Under the pieces are notes generated by a model. It was given only the letters and a program-made list of their open reading frames with translations, did not search any database and was not told the origin of the DNA. Below, piece by piece: positions 25,236 through 32,597 of a stretch of 51,603 bases of DNA (the first letter of the stretch is position 1; each line of letters opens with the position of its first letter). Source of the stretch: Caulobacter endophyticus (GTDB lineage Bacteria > Pseudomonadota > Alphaproteobacteria > Caulobacterales > Caulobacteraceae). The stretch lies in contig NZ_QDKQ01000046.1 of assembly GCF_003116815.1 (NCBI RefSeq), forward strand, positions 11,355 to 62,957, in the 5' to 3' direction. Position numbers and translations under genes: made by a program.

Positions 25236-25680
25236 GAGGGCAAATGGGGAAATACGCTTTTGGGGTCTGGGGTGTTGCGCGGATAGGCGAAGCAGTTCAG
25301 CCAACGATGCGCGGCTTTCGGGGCCGCCCAACCTTCCCTCATTCCCATCAGGGCAAGAGGGCAAATGCCCCTTTGGGGGTTTACCCAAATCAGCAAGCGA
25401 GATTCGCCCGTCTTGCGGACTTGGGTAATTGGGCTAGAGTGGTAATCACCAAATGGGATTTGGCGTAGAGCCGCGCTTGCCTATTCGGGGTGACGGTCTT
25501 TTGCGGTTTTGGTGTAGCGGGTTTTTGTGGAAAAGTGGTTTGCCGCAAATATACGGACGCCCATTTACCCACTTGGGTTAAAGCCCTGTTCACCAATTGC
25601 CCATATCCTCACTCGGGCAAAAGGTGACACCCAAGATCCTATTTGCCTAGTTGCCCATTGCCTCACAAGGGAGCTTCCCC
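25236..25680. repeat. GGGYAAATG-type repeats upstream of parA (candidate centromere/operator)
   Basis: A 460-bp non-coding, AT-richer stretch with many near-copies of GGG(C/T)AAATGG on both strands: GGGCAAATGGGG at 25236, GGGCAAATG at 25359, TTACCCAAAT at ~25381, TTGGGTAATTGGG at ~25424, CCAAATGGG at ~25449, CCATTTACCC at ~25561, TTGGGTTAAAG, TTGCCCAT twice, and CGGGCAAAAGG. The same motif recurs after the parA partner gene. Such arrays flanking a parA cassette are typical of parS sites bound by the small partner protein. Confidence 0.7.
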
Positions 25681-26340
25681 ATGGCGGTCATCAGCGTGTG
25701 TTCGACGAAGGGCGGGGTGGGCAAGACCACCTTGGTCATGTGCCTGGCCGACGCCTTCGCCCGGCAGGGCGGCTCGGTGGCCATCGTCGACGGGGATCCC
25801 AACGGCCACGTCGCCAGCTGGCGCGAGCGTGCGGGCGAGGACTGTAATGTCACCGTGCTTAGCGAGGCCAACGAGACCAAGATCCAGGACGTGATCGCCA
25901 ACGCCGCCAGCGAGTACGCCCTGGTCTTCGTGGACCTTGAGGGCGCGGCCTCCCAGGCGGTGACCTACGCCATCGCCGAAAGCGACATGGTCCTGATCCC
26001 GACCAAGATCTCGGGAATGGACCTGCAGGAGGTCTACCGGACCTATGAGGTGGTCAAGCGCGCTGAAAAAATGCTCAAGCGCGGCATCCCGGCCCGTGTC
26101 GTATTCAGCCAGATGAACCCGCTCTACAGCCGCGTGGCCGGCCACGCGCGCCAGGAGATCCGCGACAACAACATTCCGGTTCTCAACACCGAGATCATCC
26201 AGCGCGCCGCCTATCAGCAGATCCACTTCACGGGCATGACGCCCAGCGCGCCCGGCGGCGAGCCCAAGGCCGCCAAGGAGATCGCCGCGGTCCTGGCCGA
26301 ACTGCTCGAAGCGCTCGCCAGCCAGGCCCAGGCGGCCTGA
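25681..26340 (+). CDS. parA: ParA-family plasmid partition ATPase
   Basis: 219 residues, the short Type Ib-like ParA without an N-terminal HTH. The deviant Walker A is STKGGVGKTTLVMC (signature Lys plus Walker Lys), A' is IVDGDPNG, and Walker B is LVFVDLEGAAS. It should form a dynamic gradient on the nucleoid that moves the plasmid via its partner bound at parS. The ATG at 25681 follows GGGAGC. The partner gene follows 16 bp later. Confidence 0.93.
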   Translation: MAVISVCSTKGGVGKTTLVMCLADAFARQGGSVAIVDGDPNGHVASWRERAGEDCNVTVLSEANETKIQDVIANAASEYALVFVDLEGAASQAVTYAIAESDMVLIPTKISGMDLQEVYRTYEVVKRAEKMLKRGIPARVVFSQMNPLYSRVAGHARQEIRDNNIPVLNTEIIQRAAYQQIHFTGMTPSAPGGEPKAAKEIAAVLAELLEALASQAQAA

Positions 26341-26356
26341 CAGGGGAGGGGAGTTC

Positions 26357-26833
26357 ATGACCGAGAAAACCGTCCGACCGGCCTTCCAGCCCGCGCCGCG
26401 CCCTCGTCCGATCAATGACGCCGGGTCCGCCGAAGCCTTGCGAAAGGCCACCGAAGACCTAGGCTTCGCCCGAACCACCAGCGCGCCGCCGAGCGCTGCG
26501 GCGCCGGCCCCGGCCGAGGCTCCATCAGAGGCCAAGTCGACGCCCGTCGCGGTCGCGCCGCCGCCGCCGGCTCCGAAGCTCGCATCTGTCGCGCCGGTGG
26601 CGCGGCCCGCTTCCAAGGCCAAACCAGTCAAGCCGGCTCCGGCGGCCGACTTTTCCGATCGAGAGACCTCGCTGAAGTTCGCGATCGACGATGAGCTGTC
26701 GACCGCGCTGAAGCTGGACGCGGTCAGGCGCCGGGTGACGGTCAAGTACCTGGTCCTCGAAGCTCTGGCTGAGAAGGGCTATCCGGTCGATCTGGCCAAC
26801 CTTCCCGAAGATGGGCGCAGAATTCGGAAATAG
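26357..26833 (+). CDS. Small partition partner protein (ParB/ParG-like)
   Basis: 158 residues. The first ~100 are a disordered Pro/Ala/Lys-rich arm. The last ~55 (SLKFAIDDELSTALKLDAVR, RRVTVKYLVLEALAEKGYPV) look like a ribbon-helix-helix DNA-binding domain. Placed directly after parA and between two arrays of the same short motif, it is the likely centromere-binding protein and repressor of the par operon. No chromosomal-type ParB box protein is present. An AGGGGAGGGG ribosome site precedes the ATG. Confidence 0.75.
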   Translation: MTEKTVRPAFQPAPRPRPINDAGSAEALRKATEDLGFARTTSAPPSAAAPAPAEAPSEAKSTPVAVAPPPPAPKLASVAPVARPASKAKPVKPAPAADFSDRETSLKFAIDDELSTALKLDAVRRRVTVKYLVLEALAEKGYPVDLANLPEDGRRIRK

Positions 26834-26837
26834 GGTT

Positions 26838-26905
26838 CTGGGTAAATGGTCAAATGAGTAAATGGGTAAAAGGGCAAATGGGGCTTTGCCCATTTCTCCT
26901 TAGGG
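26838..26905. repeat. Tandem TAAATGGG-type repeats between par and repA
   Basis: Direct units GGGTAAATGG, TCAAATGAG, TAAATGGG, TAAAAGGG and CAAATGGGG follow at 7-10 bp steps, ending with an inverted GCCCATTTC. They match the motif upstream of parA. Position suggests binding by the partition partner, possibly controlling repA as well. Confidence 0.7.
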
Positions 26906-26992
26906 CGTCTTGGGTGCGTCAATAAGACCATCGCGCGAGGACGCGGGTCGAATCGGGCTACCCAAGACGATCGTCAGAGTAGGGCAGGGCGC

Positions 26993-27949
26993 ATGACGGC
27001 CCCCAAGGACCGCAACAACCAGTTCGACCTCTTCATCCCGTTGATGCGGGATGTCGCGCTGAAGGATCAGCGCGAGACGATGGAGCGTCCGTTCTTCTCG
27101 CTGCAGAAGCGCAAGCGTCTCAAGCCGATTGAGTACAGGAGCGGCGACGGCGAGGTCGCGGTGAAGGTCGAGGCCGTGCCCGCCTACGGCATGGCCACGA
27201 TCTGGGACGCCGACATCCTGATCTGGGCGGCCAGCGCCCTCAACCGGATCAAGGCCGAGGGCCGCAACGACGTCCCCCGATCGCTGAAGGTCACCGCCTA
27301 TGACCTCCTGCGCTCTATCCAGCGCGACACCGGAGGCAAGGACTACAACGACCTGAAGGCGGCCCTGGACCGCCTGCAGACCACGACCATCTCCACCTCG
27401 ATCCGGGCCAAGAAGGGCCGCGACCGCCGCTTCTCCTGGCTCGACAGCTGGGAGGTTGAGGTTGATCCCGTCACCGAAAAGCCGATCGCTCTGAAGATCA
27501 CCCTGTCGGACTGGGTCTATGAGGGGATCATCAACGAAAAGTCGGTGCTGACCATGCACCCCGACTATTTCCACCTCTCGGGGGGGCTGGAGCGGGCGAT
27601 CTACCGGATCGCCCGCAAGCACGCCGGCGATCAGGACGAGGGTTGGACGTGCCGGGTAAGCCTGCTGCACGAGAAGACCGGTTCGGACAGCGTCCCCAAA
27701 GAGTTCAACCGGATGATGCGCAAGATCGTCGAGGCCAACGAACTGCCCGAGTACGACCTGTCATACGTGACGGCGGGCGATGGCTCGCCGGCGGTGCGCT
27801 TCATCCGGCGATCGGCCGTCGAGCGCGTCCAGATCCAGGCCGAGCTGGAGGCCGAAGACGCCACGCGTCGGCGGCGCGAGCGTGAAGATCGCCGCGCCGA
27901 TGAGGTTGATGGGCTCCTTGATCCTTGGGCCAAGCGGCGCGTGACCTGA
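26993..27949 (+). CDS. repA: Plasmid replication initiator protein A (RPA family)
   Basis: 318 residues with the RPA-family start (DLFIPLMRDVALKDQRETME, RPFFSLQKRKRLKPIEY) and winged-helix parts (MATIWDADILIWAASALNRI, VTAYDLLRSIQRDTGGKDY, LTMHPDYFHLSGGLERAIYR). The C-terminus is highly basic (EDATRRRREREDRR). It should bind the iterons immediately downstream and open the origin. AGGGCAGGG precedes the ATG. Complete, with no sign of damage. Confidence 0.92.
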   Translation: MTAPKDRNNQFDLFIPLMRDVALKDQRETMERPFFSLQKRKRLKPIEYRSGDGEVAVKVEAVPAYGMATIWDADILIWAASALNRIKAEGRNDVPRSLKVTAYDLLRSIQRDTGGKDYNDLKAALDRLQTTTISTSIRAKKGRDRRFSWLDSWEVEVDPVTEKPIALKITLSDWVYEGIINEKSVLTMHPDYFHLSGGLERAIYRIARKHAGDQDEGWTCRVSLLHEKTGSDSVPKEFNRMMRKIVEANELPEYDLSYVTAGDGSPAVRFIRRSAVERVQIQAELEAEDATRRRREREDRRADEVDGLLDPWAKRRVT

Positions 27950-27962
27950 GGCGCAGGCTAAC

Positions 27963-28543
27963 GGGCTTTCACACACCGCAAGCGGCGTTTCCGTGGCGAA
28001 TCAAGCTTTTGTCGTGACGACTTAATCTCGCGGGAGGCCGCCGAGAGACGGGATTTCACACACCGGAGTCGTGTCCGGCGCCCGCCAATTTGGTAAATGG
28101 ACCGTTAAAATCCGGCTACGACGGCGATTTTGATCGTCATTTTCGCTATCGCCCTCGTCCACAAAGCTCTTCGGGGTTTCGCACACCGGTCCCGAGCGGA
28201 TCCATCGGGGTTTCACCCACCGTCAGACTCCCCGTTCGTCGGGATTTCACACACCCAGACACGCTCGGAGCCGCGGAAGCGGGCCAGGTTTCGGGATTTC
28301 ACACACCCGGGCCTCACTGAGCCGGCGAAAGCCCCGATATTGCGGGCCCCTGCATCGAAAAACGATGAATTGTTTCGGGGTTTCACCCACCGGAGGGGAT
28401 TTTCGGTCCGTCGGGGTTTCACACACCTGGTCAAAGCCGCCGGGTCTGTGGACGGCTCCGGGAGATCGCCCACCTTAGCGGCGGGGGAACGCCCACCGCA
28501 ATATCGGGGGATCAGACACCATCCGACGGTGTTTCACACACCG
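27963..28543 (+). repeat. Iteron array GGGNTTTCACACACCG: candidate oriV
   Basis: Nine copies of a ~16-bp direct repeat, all in one orientation: 27963, 28050, 28173, 28207, 28241, 28293, 28377, 28413 and 28528 (start positions). The core TTTCACACACC is kept with few changes (TTTCGCACACC, TTTCACCCACC). Degenerate forms (GGGAGATCGCCCACC, GGGGGAACGCCCACCG, GGGGGATCAGACACC) lie at 28461-28520 and one more near 28717. The array starts 14 bp after repA and is non-coding with AT-richer spacers, as expected of an iteron-controlled replication origin. Confidence 0.88.
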
Positions 28544-28937
28544 GGGGTGTCGGTAAGTGACTGTTCCAAATCACGATTTCGCCCCGTTCGGCCCTCTTAA
28601 CTTATCTAACCTCTTTCATAACAATATCTCTAACGGCGCAGCTGAAGCGCCGCCGGGAGAAGCAGGGCCAAAAGAGGGCCCTGATCCCCCGGCTCGGGAT
28701 GCAAAGCCTAAGCGCGGGGGAACACCCACCGGCCAAAGCCTGCGGGTGGAACGGTCGCGCAATTTGCCGCGCCACCGATCTGTCCCGGCTCACCGCGCGG
28801 GACAGAAGCGGCCACATGGCGACCTTCACTGCAGCGACGTGATCTGCGGCCTCACCACACCGCCGCGGACCAGGGACGCAATCCCCCGAAATCTGGGGGA
28901 TTGCCCCGGCGGCTCGGGGTAGGGAAGGCTTGCCGTC
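28544..28937. other. Gene-free stretch between the iterons and traF
   Basis: An AT-rich patch (TTAACTTATCTAACC ... CATAACAATATC, about 28597-28630) directly after the iterons could be the origin melting region. A degenerate iteron (GGGGGAACACCCACCGG) lies near 28717. No gene is supported here. Confidence 0.5.
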
Positions 28938-29441
28938 ATGCGCGTTTCCGGTCTCCTGGTCCTGGCCGCCTTGATCCCCGCCCCCCTGGCGGCGGGGGCC
29001 GCGCTGCTCGACGCCCCGCTGGTGCTGTTGAACACCTCGCCCAGCGAACCGCCGGGGTTCTATCGGCGCGTTCAGGGCGCGCCCGCTCCAGGGACGCTGA
29101 TCGCCTTCCGACCGCCGCCGGCGGCGATGGATTATCTGCGGTCGGCTCAGCCTGGCCGCGCCCGTGGCAGCATCCTCAAGGCCGTGATGGCCGGGGAGGG
29201 GGCCGAGGTCTGCGCCGGCGCCCAGCTGGTGGTCGAGGGACGCAGGCTGGGGCCCATCGCCGAGCGCGACCGAGCTGGTCGTCCGTTGCCGCGCTGGCGC
29301 GGCTGCCGCCGGCTATCGGCCGGGGAATGGGTGGTGTTCTCGGGACGCATTCCGAACAGTTTCGACAGCCGCTATTACGGCCCGGTCCTCGACGCGGAGA
29401 TTCTCGGCGTCTACGCCCCGATCTGGACTTGGGGTCCGTGA
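28938..29441 (+). CDS. traF: TraF-type S26 signal peptidase (conjugal transfer)
   Basis: 167 residues with an N-terminal membrane anchor (VSGLLVLAALIPAPLAAGAA). The TraF/S26 catalytic Ser is in NTSPSEPPGFYRR (Ser36), the general-base Lys in GSILKAVMAGEGAEVC (Lys81), and the C-terminal box is IPNSFDSRYYGPV. In RP4 TraF cyclises the pilin TrbC and is needed for the pilus. No trbC is in this window. Its stop overlaps the next gene's GTG start (GTGA). Confidence 0.9.
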   Translation: MRVSGLLVLAALIPAPLAAGAALLDAPLVLLNTSPSEPPGFYRRVQGAPAPGTLIAFRPPPAAMDYLRSAQPGRARGSILKAVMAGEGAEVCAGAQLVVEGRRLGPIAERDRAGRPLPRWRGCRRLSAGEWVVFSGRIPNSFDSRYYGPVLDAEILGVYAPIWTWGP

Positions 29442-30106
29442 CGTCGCGCGCGATGCTTTGTGGCCTCCTGGGCCTCTTCCTGAGCCTTCAAGGCGGTATC
29501 GCCCAGGCCCAGGATACGACGGACGGTGTCCGGAGCGACGTGGTCGCCGCCTTGGCCGCGCCGGGCGCGCGCGAGGGCCTGGCCCGCGTGGTGGTGGCCG
29601 AGGCCGCCAATCAGGGCGACAGCGGGCTGCTGGCGGTCGTCTACACCATCCTCAACCGGCTCGCCGACGGACGCTGGGGGACCAGCATCGACCAGGTGCT
29701 CAACGCCCGGGCCCAGTTCGAGCCGGTGCTTCGGGCCGGCGGCGACTGGCGTGCTCTGCCGGTCGCTAGTCCCGTGCAGCGCGCCCGGATCGACACCCTC
29801 GTCAATCTCGTCCTGGAAGGCCGCGCACCGGACCCGACCGGCGGAGCCCTCTATTTCCAAAATCCCAGGATCGTCGCCACGCGGGCGGCCTCTGGTCAGG
29901 TCTCTTCGCGCCTGGTGCATTTCGGCGGGCGCACGCCCAGCGCCGTGATCGGCGACCACGCCTTCTACGCGGCGAGGGAGGTGGCGCGCCCGCCCGCGGC
30001 GGCTTCCGAGCCCGCGGCGCTCTTCGTGCCGAGGCCGTCGGCGGAGACGGCGCCGGCGTCGGGCGCCAGGGGCCTTATCGTCCTGCCGGACGGCTCCCTG
30101 CGTTGA
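29438..30106 (+). CDS. Secreted cell-wall hydrolase (SleB/CwlJ family)
   Basis: 222 residues from the GTG at 29438 that overlaps the traF stop. A signal peptide (MLCGLLGLFLSLQGGIAQAQ) is followed by the Hydrolase_2 domain: VVVAEAANQGDSGLLAVVYT, ILNRLADGRWGTSIDQVLN, GALYFQNPRIVATR. The Glu in VVAEAAN is the likely catalytic residue. Such lytic enzymes open peptidoglycan, probably for the transfer channel here. The C-terminal tail is Pro/Ala-rich. Frames starting further upstream run through traF and are spurious. Confidence 0.85.
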   Translation: MTSRAMLCGLLGLFLSLQGGIAQAQDTTDGVRSDVVAALAAPGAREGLARVVVAEAANQGDSGLLAVVYTILNRLADGRWGTSIDQVLNARAQFEPVLRAGGDWRALPVASPVQRARIDTLVNLVLEGRAPDPTGGALYFQNPRIVATRAASGQVSSRLVHFGGRTPSAVIGDHAFYAAREVARPPAAASEPAALFVPRPSAETAPASGARGLIVLPDGSLR

Positions 30107-30489
30107 GGGGCCCAGACGGCCTCGCCGGCCTGCGGCCCGGACGCGGCGGTCCTGCGGCAAGCGCCGGGGTCCGGATCTTCAGGGGCGCTGGCGGGCGCCG
30201 CCGCTGGCGGCTTCGCCCTGGCGCCCGTCGATCCCGCGTCAGGCTGGGGGGCGCGGTCGGGCTGACGCGATCGCCATGCGATCTCGCCGCCGTCGTCTGG
30301 CGACGGCGGGGCCCGCCCTACTGAGTCTGTTGGCGACGTCTTCCCATCGTGTCACAGACGACCTGAAGTCAACGGCTGCGCCGTTCCCCTTCGCGTCTGC
30401 TGGCGCGGTCGCTGCGGTGACTGCGGGACCCGTCCGTGGCCCTCGGGTTCAACGTCGCTCACGCGGAGCGGCGGCCTGGAGGTTTCACG
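30107..30489. promoter_or_regulatory. Structured leader, copy A
   Basis: 383 bp without a supported gene. From about 30252 to 30432 it matches 31233-31417 imperfectly: shared GATCTCGCCGCCGTCG, CTGGCGACGGCG, CTGAG, a central GTCA and a closing GCTGCGGTGAC. CGCCGTCG/CGACGGCG (about 30289-30308) forms a hairpin. The closing box lies about 70 bp before the GTG of the decayed ORF at 30490, the same distance as in copy B. Possible leader RNA or single-strand promoter. Confidence 0.5.
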
Positions 30490-30821
30490 GTGTTCAATCT
30501 CTTCACGACGCGTTCGGCGCGGAAGGCTCCGCTGGTGCTGCGCGCGGCCGAGCCCGTTCTCGGCGGCGAGGCGTTCGACGAGCACGTCTGGTGCTGGCAG
30601 TTTCATCTCAGCGCGCTGGCGCTGCCCTGCATAGTGCTGAGGCCGAGGATCGCGCCCGGGAGCGGGCACGCGTGCAGGCGCTGTGGGACGCGATGGGCGC
30701 CGAGAAGACCTGGGCGATCCTGGATGAGTAGGACATGCGCAACGCTTGCGGCGTCCTGGTGGAGCACCTGTTCTTTGAGCAGTGGCAGGCGAGCCGCATG
30801 GACGGCTATGTCGGCGACTGA
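30490..30821 (+). pseudogene. Decayed hypothetical gene (frameshift plus in-frame TAG)
   Basis: The first frame reads VFNLFTTRSARKAPLVLRAA, EPVLGGEAFDEHVWCWQFH. Near 30620-30633 the sense shifts to another frame (LHSAEAEDRARERARVQALW, DAMGAEKTWAILDE), which meets TAG at 30729-30731 and continues with DMRNACGVLVEHLFFEQWQA and SRMDGYVGD to a TGA at 30819-30821. All pieces look like one ~110-residue protein. I recognise no family. It needs one indel and one stop to be undone. Confidence 0.6.
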
Positions 30822-31479
30822 CCCGGGGGGCCTGGCCCCCCTTTTGTCGCCGACGGACGGTTGGCGACGGGATGGCCAGTCGCGGATCGAGCGACCCCCT
30901 CTGCGACTTGGGTTGCTGGGCCTGGCCTCGAGCCAGGCCGCCGCCGGTCGGGGACCGTCGCTCGGCGCGCCGGCGTGGCGGGCGCGAGGTTCCCCGCCTC
31001 TTGCGGTCGTCCCACGGACGGGTGGGCTTGATGGGCGCCGCGCCTGACGACCCATCGTCCGGGGCCTTTTCCCCCGCGCGTGTTGGGAGTCCGGCGGCCG
31101 GCCTCGCTGGCCCGTCAGCGGGCCTGGGCGAGGCGGTCCTACTGACAGGCGCGGCGCGCGAGGCTCCCGGACGCGGGCGGCCGCCGATGGCGGCGCGCCG
31201 TGGCGTCCGTCGCCCTCGCGTCCCACGGGCGCGGCGGTCCGGACTGACGAGATCCCCAGGGGATCTCGCCGCCGTCGACTGGCGACGGCGTAGCCGGCCC
31301 GACTGAGCCTGGGGGCGCCTCTTCCAAGTTTATCCTGTCACCCAGCCCGTCAACCCGCTGGCGCGGGTTCCCCTCCGGGGCCGCGCTCTGCGCGGCCCCT
31401 GCGGTGACGGGCCGGGGCCCGACAGGAGGTGAGGGACAAAGGCGCTCAAGGGGAGCGTCGATCCAGCCGGAGTTGTCCC
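30822..31479. promoter_or_regulatory. Structured leader, copy B
   Basis: About 658 bp without a supported gene. The right part (31233-31425) repeats leader copy A and holds GCCGTCG-ACTGG-CGACGGC, the hairpin GGGGCCGCGC (31377-31386) / GCGCGGCCCC (31390-31399), the flanking pair CCCGTCA (31346) / TGACGGG (31405) and outermost CCTGTC/GACAGG. It ends ~55 bp before the ATG at 31480. Confidence 0.5.
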
Positions 31480-31809
31480 ATGTCCAAGACCTCATTCAAC
31501 CTCGTCGAGCGTGAGCTGATCGAGGCCCACATCGCCAGCGGCCAGCCACGGTACAGCTCGACGTTCTACCTGCTGGGCGGCGGCTACATCCGCAGCTGGT
31601 CGGACGATCGCGAGGCGGTGCTGGCGCGGCATGCCGCCGATCGCGATGATCCTCGGCTGAGCTGGGTCATTACTTTCGACCATCTGGCCGTGACGAGCAT
31701 CGCCGTCGACTTTCCACCCGAGGCCAAGACCGCCGATCAACTGAGGGCCGAGTGCGACGAGGCCCTCGAACAGATGTTCGAGCGGTGGGAGGCCGAAGCC
31801 CGTCAATAG
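31480..31809 (+). CDS. Conserved hypothetical protein near oriT
   Basis: 109 residues, acidic: FNLVERELIEAHIASGQPRY, SSTFYLLGGGYIRSWSDDRE, SWVITFDHLAVTSIAVDFPP. Mixed alpha/beta and cytosolic with no signal. I chose the ATG at 31480 (MSKTSFNL). It is the first gene left of oriT, reads away from the shared leader, and is followed by an intrinsic terminator. An anti-restriction or SOS-inhibitor role would suit the position but there is no sequence evidence for it. Confidence 0.7.
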   Translation: MSKTSFNLVERELIEAHIASGQPRYSSTFYLLGGGYIRSWSDDREAVLARHAADRDDPRLSWVITFDHLAVTSIAVDFPPEAKTADQLRAECDEALEQMFERWEAEARQ

Positions 31810-31811
31810 GG

Positions 31812-31835
31812 AAGGGGGCGTCAGCCCCCTTTTTT
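31812..31835 (+). terminator. Rho-independent terminator, possibly bidirectional
   Basis: AAGGGGGC pairs with GCCCCCTT around a GTCA loop, followed by a T run. It lies 2 bp after the 31480 gene stop and overlaps the end of the convergent TraD-like gene (stop near 31821), so it may serve the rightward transcript only. Confidence 0.8.
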
Positions 31836-32384
31836 GCGCCTTCGAGGCGGCGAGGGGGTAACGGGGGCTACGGCGTCCTCGCGCAGGATCTCGTCGGCCA
31901 GGGCGTCGAAGTCTGGCAGGTCGGGAACAGGCCGCGCACGCACCGGCGCGATGGCCAGGCCCAGGGTCTCGGCGATCGCCAGTCGGTCGCGGGGGCGATG
32001 CACCCGAGCGTCGACGATGGCCTGCAGTCGCGCCAGCAGCGGGTCGTCGGGATCCTCGGCCGCCTGTGCCAGCAGGGTTGTGCTGAGCACGATCTTGGCT
32101 CGCGTCTCGCGCTTGCGCTCGGTCTGGTCGAGCAAGGCTTCCAGGCGCTCGACCCGGGCGCGCCAAACCGCCAGCCGTTCCTCGTCGTCCTTGATCTTGG
32201 CCAGCGGCGTGACGTGACCCCGGTTGCGCGGGAGCGTGCCGCGCAGGCCCGATAGCGCCTCTTTGGCCCGATGCTCGCGATCGGCTAGGGCGACTTCGAG
32301 GGCCTGGAGCCGACGCTGGCGGGCGGCGTCGCTCTCGGCTTGTCGGCGGGGACGGACAGCGGGGGAGGCGTGGTCGACTGGCAT
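31821..32384 (-). CDS. TraD-like relaxosome accessory/mobilisation protein
   Basis: 187 residues, rich in charged helices: ARQRRLQALEVALADREHRA, DDEERLAVWRARVERLEALL, TERKRETRAKIVLSTTLLAQ. The RKRETRAKIVLSTTLL segment is what TraD/MobC-like accessory proteins divergent from MobA/TraA relaxases carry in rhizobial plasmids. It should bind near oriT and assist nicking. The N-terminus is basic and Pro-rich; the C-terminus ends in RRRKKGG. Divergent from the relaxase across the oriT. Confidence 0.7.
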   Translation of the reverse strand: MPVDHASPAVRPRRQAESDAARQRRLQALEVALADREHRAKEALSGLRGTLPRNRGHVTPLAKIKDDEERLAVWRARVERLEALLDQTERKRETRAKIVLSTTLLAQAAEDPDDPLLARLQAIVDARVHRPRDRLAIAETLGLAIAPVRARPVPDLPDFDALADEILREDAVAPVTPSPPRRRKKGG

Positions 32385-32597
32385 GGCGTCGGGCCGATTG
32401 AGGTGGGCGGGGGCACGGGCGGAGACTTGATTTCGGGCAGGTAGGAGCGTACCCCTGACACGTTGATGGTGACAAGGGCGCAGTTATGCATTGCAAGCAA
32501 TGCCTGCGGCCGGCGTCATCGGGATGACGCCGACAGCCAAGGGGCAAGCCCCTTAGCGATCCTGAGCGCAGAGGCGCGATTTGGACGAGGAGACCCG
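32385..32597. other. oriT region with RSF1010/Ti-type nic site
   Basis: 213 bp between the divergent TraD-like and relaxase genes. AGGGCGCAGTTA at 32475-32486 is the complement of TAACTGCGCCCT, one base from the RSF1010 nic core TAAGTGCGCCCT, and it is followed by the inverted repeat GCATTGC-AA-GCAATGC (32488-32503), the arrangement in Ti-plasmid oriTs. Two more palindromes follow: GGCGTCAT/ATGACGCC (32513-32532) and AAGGGG/CCCCTT (32537-32552). The nicked strand would be the minus strand, entering the recipient with the left side of the window first. Confidence 0.82.

Noticed and set aside
27963..28543. CRISPR array
   Set aside because: Repeats are only ~16 bp, spacing is irregular and spacers are not of equal length; position after repA indicates iterons.
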